Source: Chthoniobacterales bacterium
Lineage (GTDB): Bacteria > Verrucomicrobiota > Verrucomicrobiia > Chthoniobacterales > JACTMZ01
NCBI GenBank assembly: GCA_018883245.1
Contig: VEQL01000008.1
Span: 24,122 to 88,121, forward strand
Reading direction: 5' to 3'
DNA length: 64,000 bases
Positions 1-7,547 of this stretch are shown in pieces. A program made the translations under genes and the position numbers. Each line of letters begins with the position of its first letter. Position 1 is the stretch's first letter. Under the pieces are notes generated by a model. The model saw only the letters and a program-made list of their open reading frames with translations, was not told where the DNA came from and searched no databases.

Positions 1-1177
1 CGTCATTGGCCTGCATCCAGTTCATGAAGTCGGTGATCTCGCGCCCACGTTCGCCCAGCTGCAAGCGGAGTTCTTCCAATTCCTCGAAGCGGCGGTTGAA
101 GCCCCCGCGACGCTTTTTGCCGAGGTTCGTGAAGAGCAACCGGTATTCCTCGACGACCGGCGCGTAGAGCGTGTGCGCACGAAAGCCGAGTTTTTGCGCT
201 TCGATCGAGGCTTGGGAAAGCCGGAACCGTCCGGGTTCGCTGCGCGAAAGATCGAGAATGGCCGCCGCCGGCTCCTTGCCGTCCCCGGATTCGGAGAGAG
301 GCGAAAGAATTTTGTCCAGTTCGTCGCCCGTTTCCTCGATGCCGAGCAGATCAACCCTCGCCTCAGAAGATCGGCGAGCCAGCGACAAGGCCCAAAGGCG
401 CGCGAGCTTGGCCTGATCCGCGGCCAAGTCGGGCCACGTTTGCGCGAAACGTTGCAAAGGATCGCGATCCGGTTCCACGAGCAGGAGGTTCTCGAGCACG
501 CGGCGGCGCCCATCGGGCAAACCGCTCAGCGCTTCGTAGAGCGCAAGGCTCTGCGCGGCGTGCAACTCCCGCGCGCGTCCGCGCAAAGTGCCTGCATTCT
601 GGCCCAGAAAACGGTCGAGACGCGGCATCCCCTTCCCTTCGAGCATCTTGGTGTAGAGCGAGGACCCTCCGGCGGATTCGGGAGCAAGCGATGCGGAAAG
701 CGCGGCGGCCAGCCAGTCGGGAGGATCAACATAACGGCCCGCTTCGAACTTCTGCCGACGAAGCGACCGCTCGAGCAGCAGGCCGCGAAGAATCGCCTGA
801 TCCACAAGCCCCGCGTCACCGAGCGCCGAAGGCGCAAGATCGATCTGGATCTTTCGACCCGCCGCGTCGGCATCGAAAACTTGAAGAACCACGGCAGGCT
901 GACGCAAACGGAATCCGTCACCGGGCGAGAGGATAATGAGGATCGGCGACTTCCAATCCTCGGAATCGCGCAACTCGCGCTCGGTCCCGCGTTTCAATTC
1001 CTCCGCACGCCGCACCAGGTCCGACCGGCGGCCCGGTGTTCCTCCGAAAACGGTGAACTGCTTCGAGTTGCTCGCGGTCCGGTTCTCCGGCTTGAGCAGA
1101 TCCGGAGCCGCCACCTGCGCCGATGCCGCGCTGACGAGCACGGCGCAAACCGGCACTAAGAACGAGCGCAATCTCAC
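1..1177 (-). CDS. Secreted protein of unknown function (3' truncated by window edge)
   Basis: I do not recognise this gene. A GTG start at 1177 overlaps the stop of the upstream gene by four bases (GTGA), and the frame then stays open for about 392 codons to the window edge, so the C-terminus is missing. The N-terminus looks like a signal peptide (basic RLR, hydrophobic FLVPVCAVLVSAASAQ). The rest is hydrophilic, rich in Leu, Glu and Arg, with helical stretches such as the end near FEELEELRLQLGERGREI, and no catalytic motif I can name. It is the last readable gene of the leftward cdsA-dxr run and is probably co-translated with the zinc ribbon protein before it. Alternative starts (TTG at 1171) would shorten the signal peptide. 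Confidence 0.6.
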   Translation of the reverse strand, partial: MRLRSFLVPVCAVLVSAASAQVAAPDLLKPENRTASNSKQFTVFGGTPGRRSDLVRRAEELKRGTERELRDSEDWKSPILIILSPGDGFRLRQPAVVLQVFDADAAGRKIQIDLAPSALGDAGLVDQAILRGLLLERSLRRQKFEAGRYVDPPDWLAAALSASLAPESAGGSSLYTKMLEGKGMPRLDRFLGQNAGTLRGRARELHAAQSLALYEALSGLPDGRRRVLENLLLVEPDRDPLQRFAQTWPDLAADQAKLARLWALSLARRSSEARVDLLGIEETGDELDKILSPLSESGDGKEPAAAILDLSRSEPGRFRLSQASIEAQKLGFRAHTLYAPVVEEYRLLFTNLGKKRRGGFNRRFEELEELRLQLGERGREITDFMNWMQAND

Positions 1178-1917
1178 GGTTTGCCGCCCGACCAACTCAG
1201 CGTTGTCGTCGCGGGAGTGATGCGGACTTCCGATGCCCGCGAAAGCTGCGAGAGGGGCACGGACAAGGCGGCGCCCAGGCCGGAGAATTGGCGCGATGCA
1301 ATCATTCCCGCCGCCGAGGGCAACGGCAATCGGCCGATCGAGAAACTCCGCGCCACCAAGCGCATACCCGCGGCGTCTTCCTCGGGCGCATAAACGCCTT
1401 CGAAGTAAATGCGCGGCCCCACCGACAAAGAAGCCTCGATGCCGACGCGCACATCTCCTTCTCCCGGGACGGCGTAGACACGCTTGGGGTGAAGCAAACC
1501 GGATGCTGGTCGGAACTTGACCAGCGTGACGAAGCTGGTCACCAACTCGCTCGAAGGCACGGCGAAGGATCTCTTTCCGTCCGCTGATGCGGAATCCGCA
1601 ATGAGCGAGGTGATGCGCGACGCACACGCATCATCGGGTGCGAGCGGCGCGGGCAGATCGGCAGGCGGCAAGAAAGCCAGAACCGCCGCGGCTGCAAGAC
1701 CCGCGAGGATGACGAGACGGCAAAATGCGGCAAAATATTTTCCCCAAGCGAGACGCGCACGCTGCCGGCGCTTCTTCTGCTCGACCTCACCGGGGGGAGA
1801 GAAACCCGTGGGTGGCGCAAATGGCGCCGATCCCCGCTCCAGCCGGAGCCCGCAGTTGTGGCAATAGACGCGCGTCGGGTCGTTGTCATAACCGCAGTTG
1901 GCGCAACTGAGACCCAT
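1174..1917 (-). CDS. Zinc ribbon membrane protein of unknown function
   Basis: A 247-residue protein. The first 25 residues form a treble-clef/zinc-ribbon motif: CANC near residue 5 and CHNC near residue 19. A basic stretch (QKKRRQRARLAW) and one hydrophobic segment at about residues 62-85 (LVILAGLAAAAVLAFLPP) follow. The remaining 150 or so residues should lie outside the cytoplasm and contain no motif I know. The layout (cytoplasmic zinc ribbon, single TM, extracytoplasmic domain) is common in bacterial envelope proteins of unknown role. It starts 11 bases after the FmdB-type gene and overlaps the next gene by four bases, so the three are probably one transcript. Confidence 0.65.
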   Translation of the reverse strand: MGLSCANCGYDNDPTRVYCHNCGLRLERGSAPFAPPTGFSPPGEVEQKKRRQRARLAWGKYFAAFCRLVILAGLAAAAVLAFLPPADLPAPLAPDDACASRITSLIADSASADGKRSFAVPSSELVTSFVTLVKFRPASGLLHPKRVYAVPGEGDVRVGIEASLSVGPRIYFEGVYAPEEDAAGMRLVARSFSIGRLPLPSAAGMIASRQFSGLGAALSVPLSQLSRASEVRITPATTTLSWSGGKP

Positions 1918-1928
1918 GGGGAAGCGAA

Positions 1929-2270
1929 CTATTTCCCGGCGCCGCCAGAGGACCCGGAGCTTTTCGCGGGAGGAGTGGCCGCGGGCGCCGGGCTGGCGGC
2001 CGGGGCGGGCTTAGACTCGCCCGCGCCGCCGCCCGAATCTTTCTTCGCCGCCTGTTTGTATCCCTCGCTGCGGTAGTCGGTGATGTAAAAACCGCTGCCT
2101 TTGAAAATCAGTCCTGCTCCCGTGCCGAGAAGCCGCTTCACCTCGCCGTGGCCCCAAGGAGTCTCCGGACATTGGGCTTCCGGGCAGGTCTTCAGCGGCG
2201 CGTCCTTCATGGACTGGAAGATCTCGAAGTTCTTGCCGCATTTCCGGCAATGGTATTCGTAGGTGGGCAT
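1929..2270 (-). CDS. FmdB family zinc ribbon protein
   Basis: A 113-residue protein opening with MPTYEYHCRKCGKNFEIFQS, the hallmark of the FmdB/putative regulatory zinc ribbon family. A first Cys pair (CRKC) and a second set (CPEAQC) would bind one zinc. The FmdB core ends near residue 75 (FKGSGFYITDYRSEGYK), and the tail is a low-complexity Lys/Ser/Pro/Ala stretch (KKDSGGGAGESKPAPAASP) that is probably disordered. The family is widespread, small and of uncertain biochemical role; a regulatory function was proposed for the founding member beside formamidase. It lies 47 bases after dxr in the same direction. Confidence 0.85.
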   Translation of the reverse strand: MPTYEYHCRKCGKNFEIFQSMKDAPLKTCPEAQCPETPWGHGEVKRLLGTGAGLIFKGSGFYITDYRSEGYKQAAKKDSGGGAGESKPAPAASPAPAATPPAKSSGSSGGAGK

Positions 2271-2317
2271 GGGACTTTCCTTGTAGCCGCCGCCGATTGA
2301 TCCGGCAAGGACGCGGA

Positions 2318-3475
2318 CTACGAGCGCGCCTCGGCCGCGGCCATCCCCCGCGCCATGCTGTCGGCGGAAATCACCGCGTCAAGGTCGCCCGCCGCCCCGT
2401 CGGGAAACTTATCGAGCACGGCGGCCACGATATCCCAGATGCGCGGGAACGCGATGCGCCCGGCGAGAAACTCAGCCACGGCCACCTCGTTGGCGGCGTT
2501 GAGGGCGGCCGGCGCCGTGCCTCCGCGCTCTGCCGCTTGGCACGCGAGATCCAAGGCCGGAAAAACATCGCGGCGAGGCGCCTCGAAATCCAAACGCCCG
2601 AGATGCGCGAAGTCGAGCAGGGGCAAGCTGCCGCCCACGCGCTCGGGCCAAGTGAACGCATATTGGATGGGGAAACGCATGTCGGAATGGCTCATCTGCG
2701 CGAGCACCGAACCGTCCACGAACTCGACCATCGAATGCACGACGCTCTGCGGGTGTATGACAACATCGACGCGTGGTATATCGACTCCGAAAAGCCAGCG
2801 GGCCTCGATCATCTCCAGACCCTTGTTGAAGAGCGTGGCGGAATCGATCGTGATCTTTTCTCCCATTCTCCATGTAGGATGCCGCAGAGCCTCTTCCCGG
2901 GTCACGGCACGCAGCCTGTCCGCAGGCCACGTGCGGAACGGCCCGCCGGATGCGGTGAGGATCAGGCGGCGGACGCCACCGCCGTCCCGGCCTTCGAGGC
3001 ATTGGAAGATGGCGTTGTGCTCGCTGTCCACCGGCAAGATGCGACGACCGTGCTTTTTCGCCGTTGCCATGACGATCTCACCCGCGACCACGAGCACTTC
3101 CTTGCTGGCCAAAGCAAGGTCTTTGCCCGACTCGAGGGCGCGTATGGCCGGGCGCAATCCCCCGGTGCCGACGATAGCCACGAGAACCATGTCCGCGTCC
3201 GCCATCCCCGCAAGCGCGCACAGCCCGTCTTCGCCGGTGAAAATTTCCCGCGGCGTGTAGTCGAGCTGCCCGCGCAAAAGCGCGGCAGATTCCTCGTCGG
3301 GAACGGCAAGCGCGTCCGGCCTCAGGGCATTCGCCTCGGCGGCAAGCTGGGTGATATTGCGAAACCCCGAGAGACCGGTGACGCGGATGCGCCCGCCCAG
3401 TTCGCGCGCCACACGGCAGGCGCTGCGGCCGATCGAGCCGGTAGCCCCGAGAATGACCACCCGGCGACCGCTCAT
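2318..3475 (-). CDS. dxr: 1-deoxy-D-xylulose 5-phosphate reductoisomerase
   Basis: This enzyme makes 2-C-methyl-D-erythritol 4-phosphate from DXP with NADPH in the cytoplasm, the committed step of the MEP isoprenoid pathway. The 385-residue product shows the dinucleotide-binding GATGSIG at residues 10-16, the conserved LASKE near 122, the metal ligands in VDSEHNA (D150, E152), and the substrate-binding region around NKGLEMIEA and HPQSVVHSMVEF. Length fits the family. The open frame extends far upstream, but the ATG at 3475 overlaps the cdsA stop (ATGA) and precedes the conserved MSGRRVVILG, so it is the natural start. The cdsA-dxr order is common in bacteria, although uppS, often found with them, is not present here. 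Confidence 0.95.
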   Translation of the reverse strand: MSGRRVVILGATGSIGRSACRVARELGGRIRVTGLSGFRNITQLAAEANALRPDALAVPDEESAALLRGQLDYTPREIFTGEDGLCALAGMADADMVLVAIVGTGGLRPAIRALESGKDLALASKEVLVVAGEIVMATAKKHGRRILPVDSEHNAIFQCLEGRDGGGVRRLILTASGGPFRTWPADRLRAVTREEALRHPTWRMGEKITIDSATLFNKGLEMIEARWLFGVDIPRVDVVIHPQSVVHSMVEFVDGSVLAQMSHSDMRFPIQYAFTWPERVGGSLPLLDFAHLGRLDFEAPRRDVFPALDLACQAAERGGTAPAALNAANEVAVAEFLAGRIAFPRIWDIVAAVLDKFPDGAAGDLDAVISADSMARGMAAAEARS

Positions 3476-4359
3476 GAGACGGGCAGGCCGAGAACCAGAC
3501 GCATGTAGAAAAACATTATCGGCGCGGTGAAAAGGACGCTGTCGATGAGGTCCAGAACGCCGCCAATGCCGGGCAACAGGTCGCCGGAGTCCTTGGTTTC
3601 CGTGCTGCGTTTGACAATCGACTCGGCCAGATCCCCGATCACCGCGGCAGCCCCGAGCAACACGGCAAGAATGGCGAGGTCGAACGAGGTGAAGACGGAA
3701 AGTTTTGCGGGAATGAGATACCAGAGGCCGAAGCTGGCACCTATCGAGAAGAGGATCGCGCCGGCCAGCCCTTCCCACGACTTGTGCGGGCTGATGTGCG
3801 GCACCAGCTTGTGACGCCCGAAGAGCGAGCCCGCGATATACGCACCCATGTCGCTGAATTTCGTCACCAGCAGGAGATAGAGCACGTAATACTGCCCGGT
3901 CGGTTCTCCCAAGGGTCCGCGCGGCGCGAGGTAGATGATTTTGGTGAGGAAGTTGAACAGCCACACGATGTAAAGCAGCCCGAAGAGCGTGTAGGCCATC
4001 GTCTCGAGCGGATTCTGGTCGCGCGTGCGGCGGAACATCTGGCGGCCGAAGACCACGAGCAAAAACACCACCATCACGGCGATTTCGAAGTCGTAGGACT
4101 TGTCCGGGCCGTAAGACCGGAAGGTGTAAAAGCTCCCGATGAGAAAAATCACCGCGGTGATGAGAGCCGTGAGTTTGAAGTTCGGCACACCGCGGCGGTC
4201 GAGCATCTCGTAGTATTCCCAGAGCCCGAGGAGCCCTATGCCCGCGATGGTGATGAAAAAAATCTGCTCGTAGCCGGAGAGCACGGTTCCGAGGACCACG
4301 GCCCACATGACCAGCGTGCTGACCAGCCGGCGGTTGAATGTCGTGCGGGCGGATTCCAT
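3472..4359 (-). CDS. cdsA: Phosphatidate cytidylyltransferase
   Basis: An integral membrane enzyme that makes CDP-diacylglycerol from phosphatidic acid and CTP, feeding phospholipid synthesis. From the ATG at 4359 the product has 295 residues with several hydrophobic segments, ending in the family signature region (SIVKRSTETKDSGDLLPGIG, then a GVLDLIDS segment). The usual His-Gly-Gly of the signature reads IGG here, and the Asp-Arg pair reads DL, a variation noted in the findings. In-frame ATGs at 4371 and 4398 also exist. I prefer 4359 because conserved N-termini begin at the RTTFNRR-type stretch and it leaves more room for a promoter before the divergent tsaE. No strong ribosome site decides the matter. 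It overlaps dxr by four bases. Confidence 0.88.
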   Translation of the reverse strand: MESARTTFNRRLVSTLVMWAVVLGTVLSGYEQIFFITIAGIGLLGLWEYYEMLDRRGVPNFKLTALITAVIFLIGSFYTFRSYGPDKSYDFEIAVMVVFLLVVFGRQMFRRTRDQNPLETMAYTLFGLLYIVWLFNFLTKIIYLAPRGPLGEPTGQYYVLYLLLVTKFSDMGAYIAGSLFGRHKLVPHISPHKSWEGLAGAILFSIGASFGLWYLIPAKLSVFTSFDLAILAVLLGAAAVIGDLAESIVKRSTETKDSGDLLPGIGGVLDLIDSVLFTAPIMFFYMRLVLGLPVS

Positions 4360-4442
4360 CGCGCCGCGCATCGTCAAAAGCCCGCGGGCCAAAGGCAAGC
4401 GCGCAGTGGTCGGGTCGCGGGCGCAGTGATAGCATCAGAGAC

Positions 4443-4862
4443 GTGGAAAAGACACTCGCTGCCATGAGCCCGGACGAAACTGTCGCGGCGGGTCGGGCCT
4501 TGGCCGGCGAACTCGTTGCGGGGGACACGGTCGCCCTGAGCGGCGAACTCGGAGCCGGGAAGACGCATTTGGTTCGGGGTTTGGTCGAGGGCTGGGAAGG
4601 AAAGGTGCCCGCGACCAGCCCGACATTCGCCCTGGTCCACGAATATTCCACCCCGCGCGGACCGGTATTCCACTTGGATCTCTACCGTGCAGCTTCGGCC
4701 GAAGAGGTCTGGTCCGCAGCCCACGACGAACTCGATGCGCCGCACGGATTGGTGGTCATCGAATGGGCGGATCGCTTTGCCTCGCTTGTTCCGCCGGGGG
4801 CAATCCGGGTGCACATCGCGCACGAAGGCGACGACCGTCGCACAATCAGGATTTCCCGATGA
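4443..4862 (+). CDS. tsaE: tRNA threonylcarbamoyladenosine biosynthesis ATPase TsaE
   Basis: The ATPase partner of the TsaB-TsaD complex that puts threonylcarbamoyl on A37 of ANN-decoding tRNAs. The P-loop GELGAGKTHL is followed by the family's ATSPTFALVHEY and HLDLYR motifs and the C-terminal VVIEWADRF. I take the GTG at 4443 (VEKTLAAMSPDE...), giving 139 residues, a normal length; upstream codons in the same frame are low-complexity Arg/Ser and overlap the divergent cdsA start region. Its TGA overlaps the ATG of tsaB. tsaD is not in the window. Confidence 0.9.
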   Translation: MEKTLAAMSPDETVAAGRALAGELVAGDTVALSGELGAGKTHLVRGLVEGWEGKVPATSPTFALVHEYSTPRGPVFHLDLYRAASAEEVWSAAHDELDAPHGLVVIEWADRFASLVPPGAIRVHIAHEGDDRRTIRISR

Positions 4863-5467
4863 AGATCCTCGCGCTCGAAACGTCATCGGCCGTCGGCAGC
4901 ATCGCGGTGTCAAACGCCGGGAAAATCACCGCATCGCGGAAATTCGACATCCCGCGCGGGCGCGGAGCGGAGCTTTTCACCGCACTGCAGGAGCTTCGTC
5001 CCGCGTGGTCGGGATGCAACCGCGTGGCCGTGGGAATCGGGCCGGGTTCTTACAACGGATTGCGCGCCGCTTGCGCCTTGGCGGGGTCGCTGCAGATGGC
5101 GCTGGGCATCGATCTCGTGGCTGTGCCCTCGCCGTGCCTTCTGCCGGTGTCCGATGAGCGCTACGCGGTGGCGGGAGATGCGCGCGGCGGGCGCTTTTAT
5201 CTCGCCGGAGTGCGCAAGCGCCGGCTGGAGGGCGAAGTCCGGTTGGTCACCCCCGAAGAGTTTCGACTCCAACGGCACAAGAAAGGCGATATCCCGTTCT
5301 ACCGCATCGGAACGCTGGCCGGAGAAGACGATGTTCCGGAGACCTCTCCCGATGCGGCTGTCCTCGCTTTGATTGCCGGCGATCTGCCGCCGGCGGATCC
5401 CGCCACTTTCGGGCCGATTTATCTCAAGCCCCCTCACATCACCCAGCCGCGGGGCACAACCCGATGA
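4859..5467 (+). CDS. tsaB: tRNA threonylcarbamoyladenosine biosynthesis protein TsaB
   Basis: A 202-residue ASKHA-fold protein that scaffolds TsaD and TsaE in t6A synthesis. It begins MKILALETSS, has the diagnostic GIGPGSYNGLRAA near residue 60, and lacks the His ligands of TsaD, as expected. It overlaps tsaE by four bases, so the two are translationally coupled. The C-terminus (PIYLKPPHITQPRG) is typical of the family. The next gene starts 46 bases downstream. Confidence 0.92.
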   Translation: MKILALETSSAVGSIAVSNAGKITASRKFDIPRGRGAELFTALQELRPAWSGCNRVAVGIGPGSYNGLRAACALAGSLQMALGIDLVAVPSPCLLPVSDERYAVAGDARGGRFYLAGVRKRRLEGEVRLVTPEEFRLQRHKKGDIPFYRIGTLAGEDDVPETSPDAAVLALIAGDLPPADPATFGPIYLKPPHITQPRGTTR

Positions 5468-5513
5468 CTTGCCAGCGGCCCTCCGTGCGTGTTCATTGCC
5501 AGCCTTGTTCCGC

Positions 5514-7496
5514 ATGAGGTCATCCGTGGTCACCATTGCCATTTTGCTGGCCGCTGCGACCTCGCGCGCGGCAGGCACGCCGCATTCGGATGTCGTCGAG
5601 GTCCCCCAACCCACATGGGAAACGCAGAAACAGGCCCGCACCTATTTGCTCCACATCCCCGCCCCGCGCGGCCAAATCACGGACCGCAACGGCGCCCCCA
5701 TGGCGCAATCGCGCGTGAGCTACAACCTCGGCTTGAGTTTTCCCACGCCGCTCGAATTCACCGACGGGCAAGCGGTCAACTTCGCGCGCAGCCAAATTCT
5801 CACCGCGGAAAAGCTGCTAGGGCGCAAATTCGAAGTCACCGATGAAGCATTGCTGCAGCATTACAAGAACCGCGGGATCCTGCCGTTCATTCTCGCCGAG
5901 GATCTCGGCCCCGAGCAAATCACCGCCGTGAGTCGCGGCCTCGGTGCGGGGCTGGTGCTACAGCCCGCCTACGTCCGCTACTACCCCCTCGGCGCGCTCG
6001 CCGCGCACATCGTCGGCTACGTCGGCCGTGTGGCACCTCTCTCGGTCAAACCGATCGAAAACAAAGACCTGATCTTTCCTGATTCCGAGGGACGCGAGGG
6101 ACTGGAGCAGGTCTTCGATGATGAACTCCGCGGAACGCCGGGCGTGGTCAACGTCACCCTCAACGCCGAAGGCAAGCGCACCCACGAGCGCATCGTGCAG
6201 CAGCCTGTCCCCGGCTACAACGTCATCACGACGCTCGATCTCAAGGTCCAAAAAGCCTGCGAGGATGCGCTGGCAAAAACCGGGCGGCGCGGCGCGGTCG
6301 TGGTCATCGACCCGAGAAGCGGCGAGATCCTCGGCATGGCATCGCGCCCCTCGTTCGATCCGAACGTTTTCATTCCCATCGTTCGGCCCGAAGTTTTCGA
6401 CAAACTCAACAACGACCCGACGGCACCGCTTTATCCGCGGGCCTTCCGGTCGGCGTATCCTCCGGGTTCGACCTTCAAGACATTCGTCGGATTGGCGGCA
6501 CTGCAGAGCGGCCTCATCACCGCGGAGACCGAGCTTTCGTGCCCCGGCGGACTGCAGGTGGGCAATTTTTATTTTCGCAACTGGAAGTCGGGGCATTCCG
6601 GCCAGCTCAACCTTGCCGAGGCGCTGGCACAGTCGTGCAACACATGGTTTTACCAGGCGGGTCTGAAAATCGGTGCCGCACCGATCATCGAATGGGCCAC
6701 CGCGCTGGGACTCGGCAAGCGCACCGGGATCCCGCTGGGTTCCGAATCCAGGGGCAACATTCCCGACGATGATTACATGCTGCGCGTCCACAAGCGCCGC
6801 ATTCTGCAGGGGGACGTGGCCAACATGAGCATCGGCCAGGGCGACATTCTCATCACACCGCTGCAAATGGCGCAGGCCATGGGCGTGATCGCCGCCGACG
6901 GATCGTTCCACCAGACGCGCTTGGTCAAGCAAGTGCAGAGCATCAACAACCAACCGGTCTCCGCCTACCAGGACCGGGTTCGCGCGGAGCTGAATATTTC
7001 CGAACAAAACCTCGCGGATCTGACCGAGGGCCTGGTCAAAGTCACGACCTCCGGCACCGGAAGCCGCGCAGCCACGGTCAAGGGCGTCAAGGTTGCGGGA
7101 AAGACCGGAACGGCCCAATGGGGCCCGGTGAGCAAAAGGCGTAACGCCGCGTGGTTCGGCGGATTCGCCCCCGCCGACAATCCGCTGTATGCGTTCGCCG
7201 CAGTCATCGAGGGAAATCCCGGAGAAACCATCGCCGGCGGCGCCAACGCGGCACCGGTCATCGGCAGCGTTCTGGCCACGCTTCTCAAGGATTACAAACC
7301 GCCGAAGCCCGAGGAGGAAAAGAAAGATGAGCCCGAAGAAAAGAAACAAGCCGAAGACAAGAAACCGGGCGTAGATGAAGCTGACATCACCGAAGACGTG
7401 ATGAATCCGCAGGGCGCGCCCGAGGCGGCCGAGGGTGACACTCCCGCTGCGGGCGCCACTCAATCACCCGGACCTTCACCCGCACCATCGCCTTAG
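5514..7496 (+). CDS. mrdA: Class B penicillin-binding protein 2 (peptidoglycan transpeptidase)
   Basis: This is the transpeptidase of the rod-elongation machinery, cross-linking peptidoglycan in the periplasm. The 660-residue product has the PBP dimer-like N-terminal part (RGQITDRNGAPMAQS) and the three active-site motifs: STFK with nucleophile S319, SCN at about 374-376, and KTGT at about 530. The chosen ATG at 5514 is followed by a short hydrophobic segment (VVTIAILLAAATSRAAG) that could be a membrane anchor or a cleavable signal. The last 70 or so residues are a Lys/Glu-rich then Pro/Ala-rich tail (EEEKKDEPEEKKQAEDKK), absent from the model enzyme. No rodA is in the window. An upstream in-frame start at 5373 overlaps tsaB and is rejected. 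Confidence 0.9.
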   Translation: MRSSVVTIAILLAAATSRAAGTPHSDVVEVPQPTWETQKQARTYLLHIPAPRGQITDRNGAPMAQSRVSYNLGLSFPTPLEFTDGQAVNFARSQILTAEKLLGRKFEVTDEALLQHYKNRGILPFILAEDLGPEQITAVSRGLGAGLVLQPAYVRYYPLGALAAHIVGYVGRVAPLSVKPIENKDLIFPDSEGREGLEQVFDDELRGTPGVVNVTLNAEGKRTHERIVQQPVPGYNVITTLDLKVQKACEDALAKTGRRGAVVVIDPRSGEILGMASRPSFDPNVFIPIVRPEVFDKLNNDPTAPLYPRAFRSAYPPGSTFKTFVGLAALQSGLITAETELSCPGGLQVGNFYFRNWKSGHSGQLNLAEALAQSCNTWFYQAGLKIGAAPIIEWATALGLGKRTGIPLGSESRGNIPDDDYMLRVHKRRILQGDVANMSIGQGDILITPLQMAQAMGVIAADGSFHQTRLVKQVQSINNQPVSAYQDRVRAELNISEQNLADLTEGLVKVTTSGTGSRAATVKGVKVAGKTGTAQWGPVSKRRNAAWFGGFAPADNPLYAFAAVIEGNPGETIAGGANAAPVIGSVLATLLKDYKPPKPEEEKKDEPEEKKQAEDKKPGVDEADITEDVMNPQGAPEAAEGDTPAAGATQSPGPSPAPSP

Positions 7497-7547
7497 GCGC
7501 GGCTTTCGGTTTGCCCAAGCGGGGTGCAGACAGGATGATCATCGCGC

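Noticed and set aside
173..1159. A 328-codon rightward frame
   Set aside because: It lies opposite the leftward secreted-protein gene (signal peptide, GTGA overlap with its neighbour). The rightward product is Arg-rich without family features, as usual for antisense frames in GC-rich DNA.
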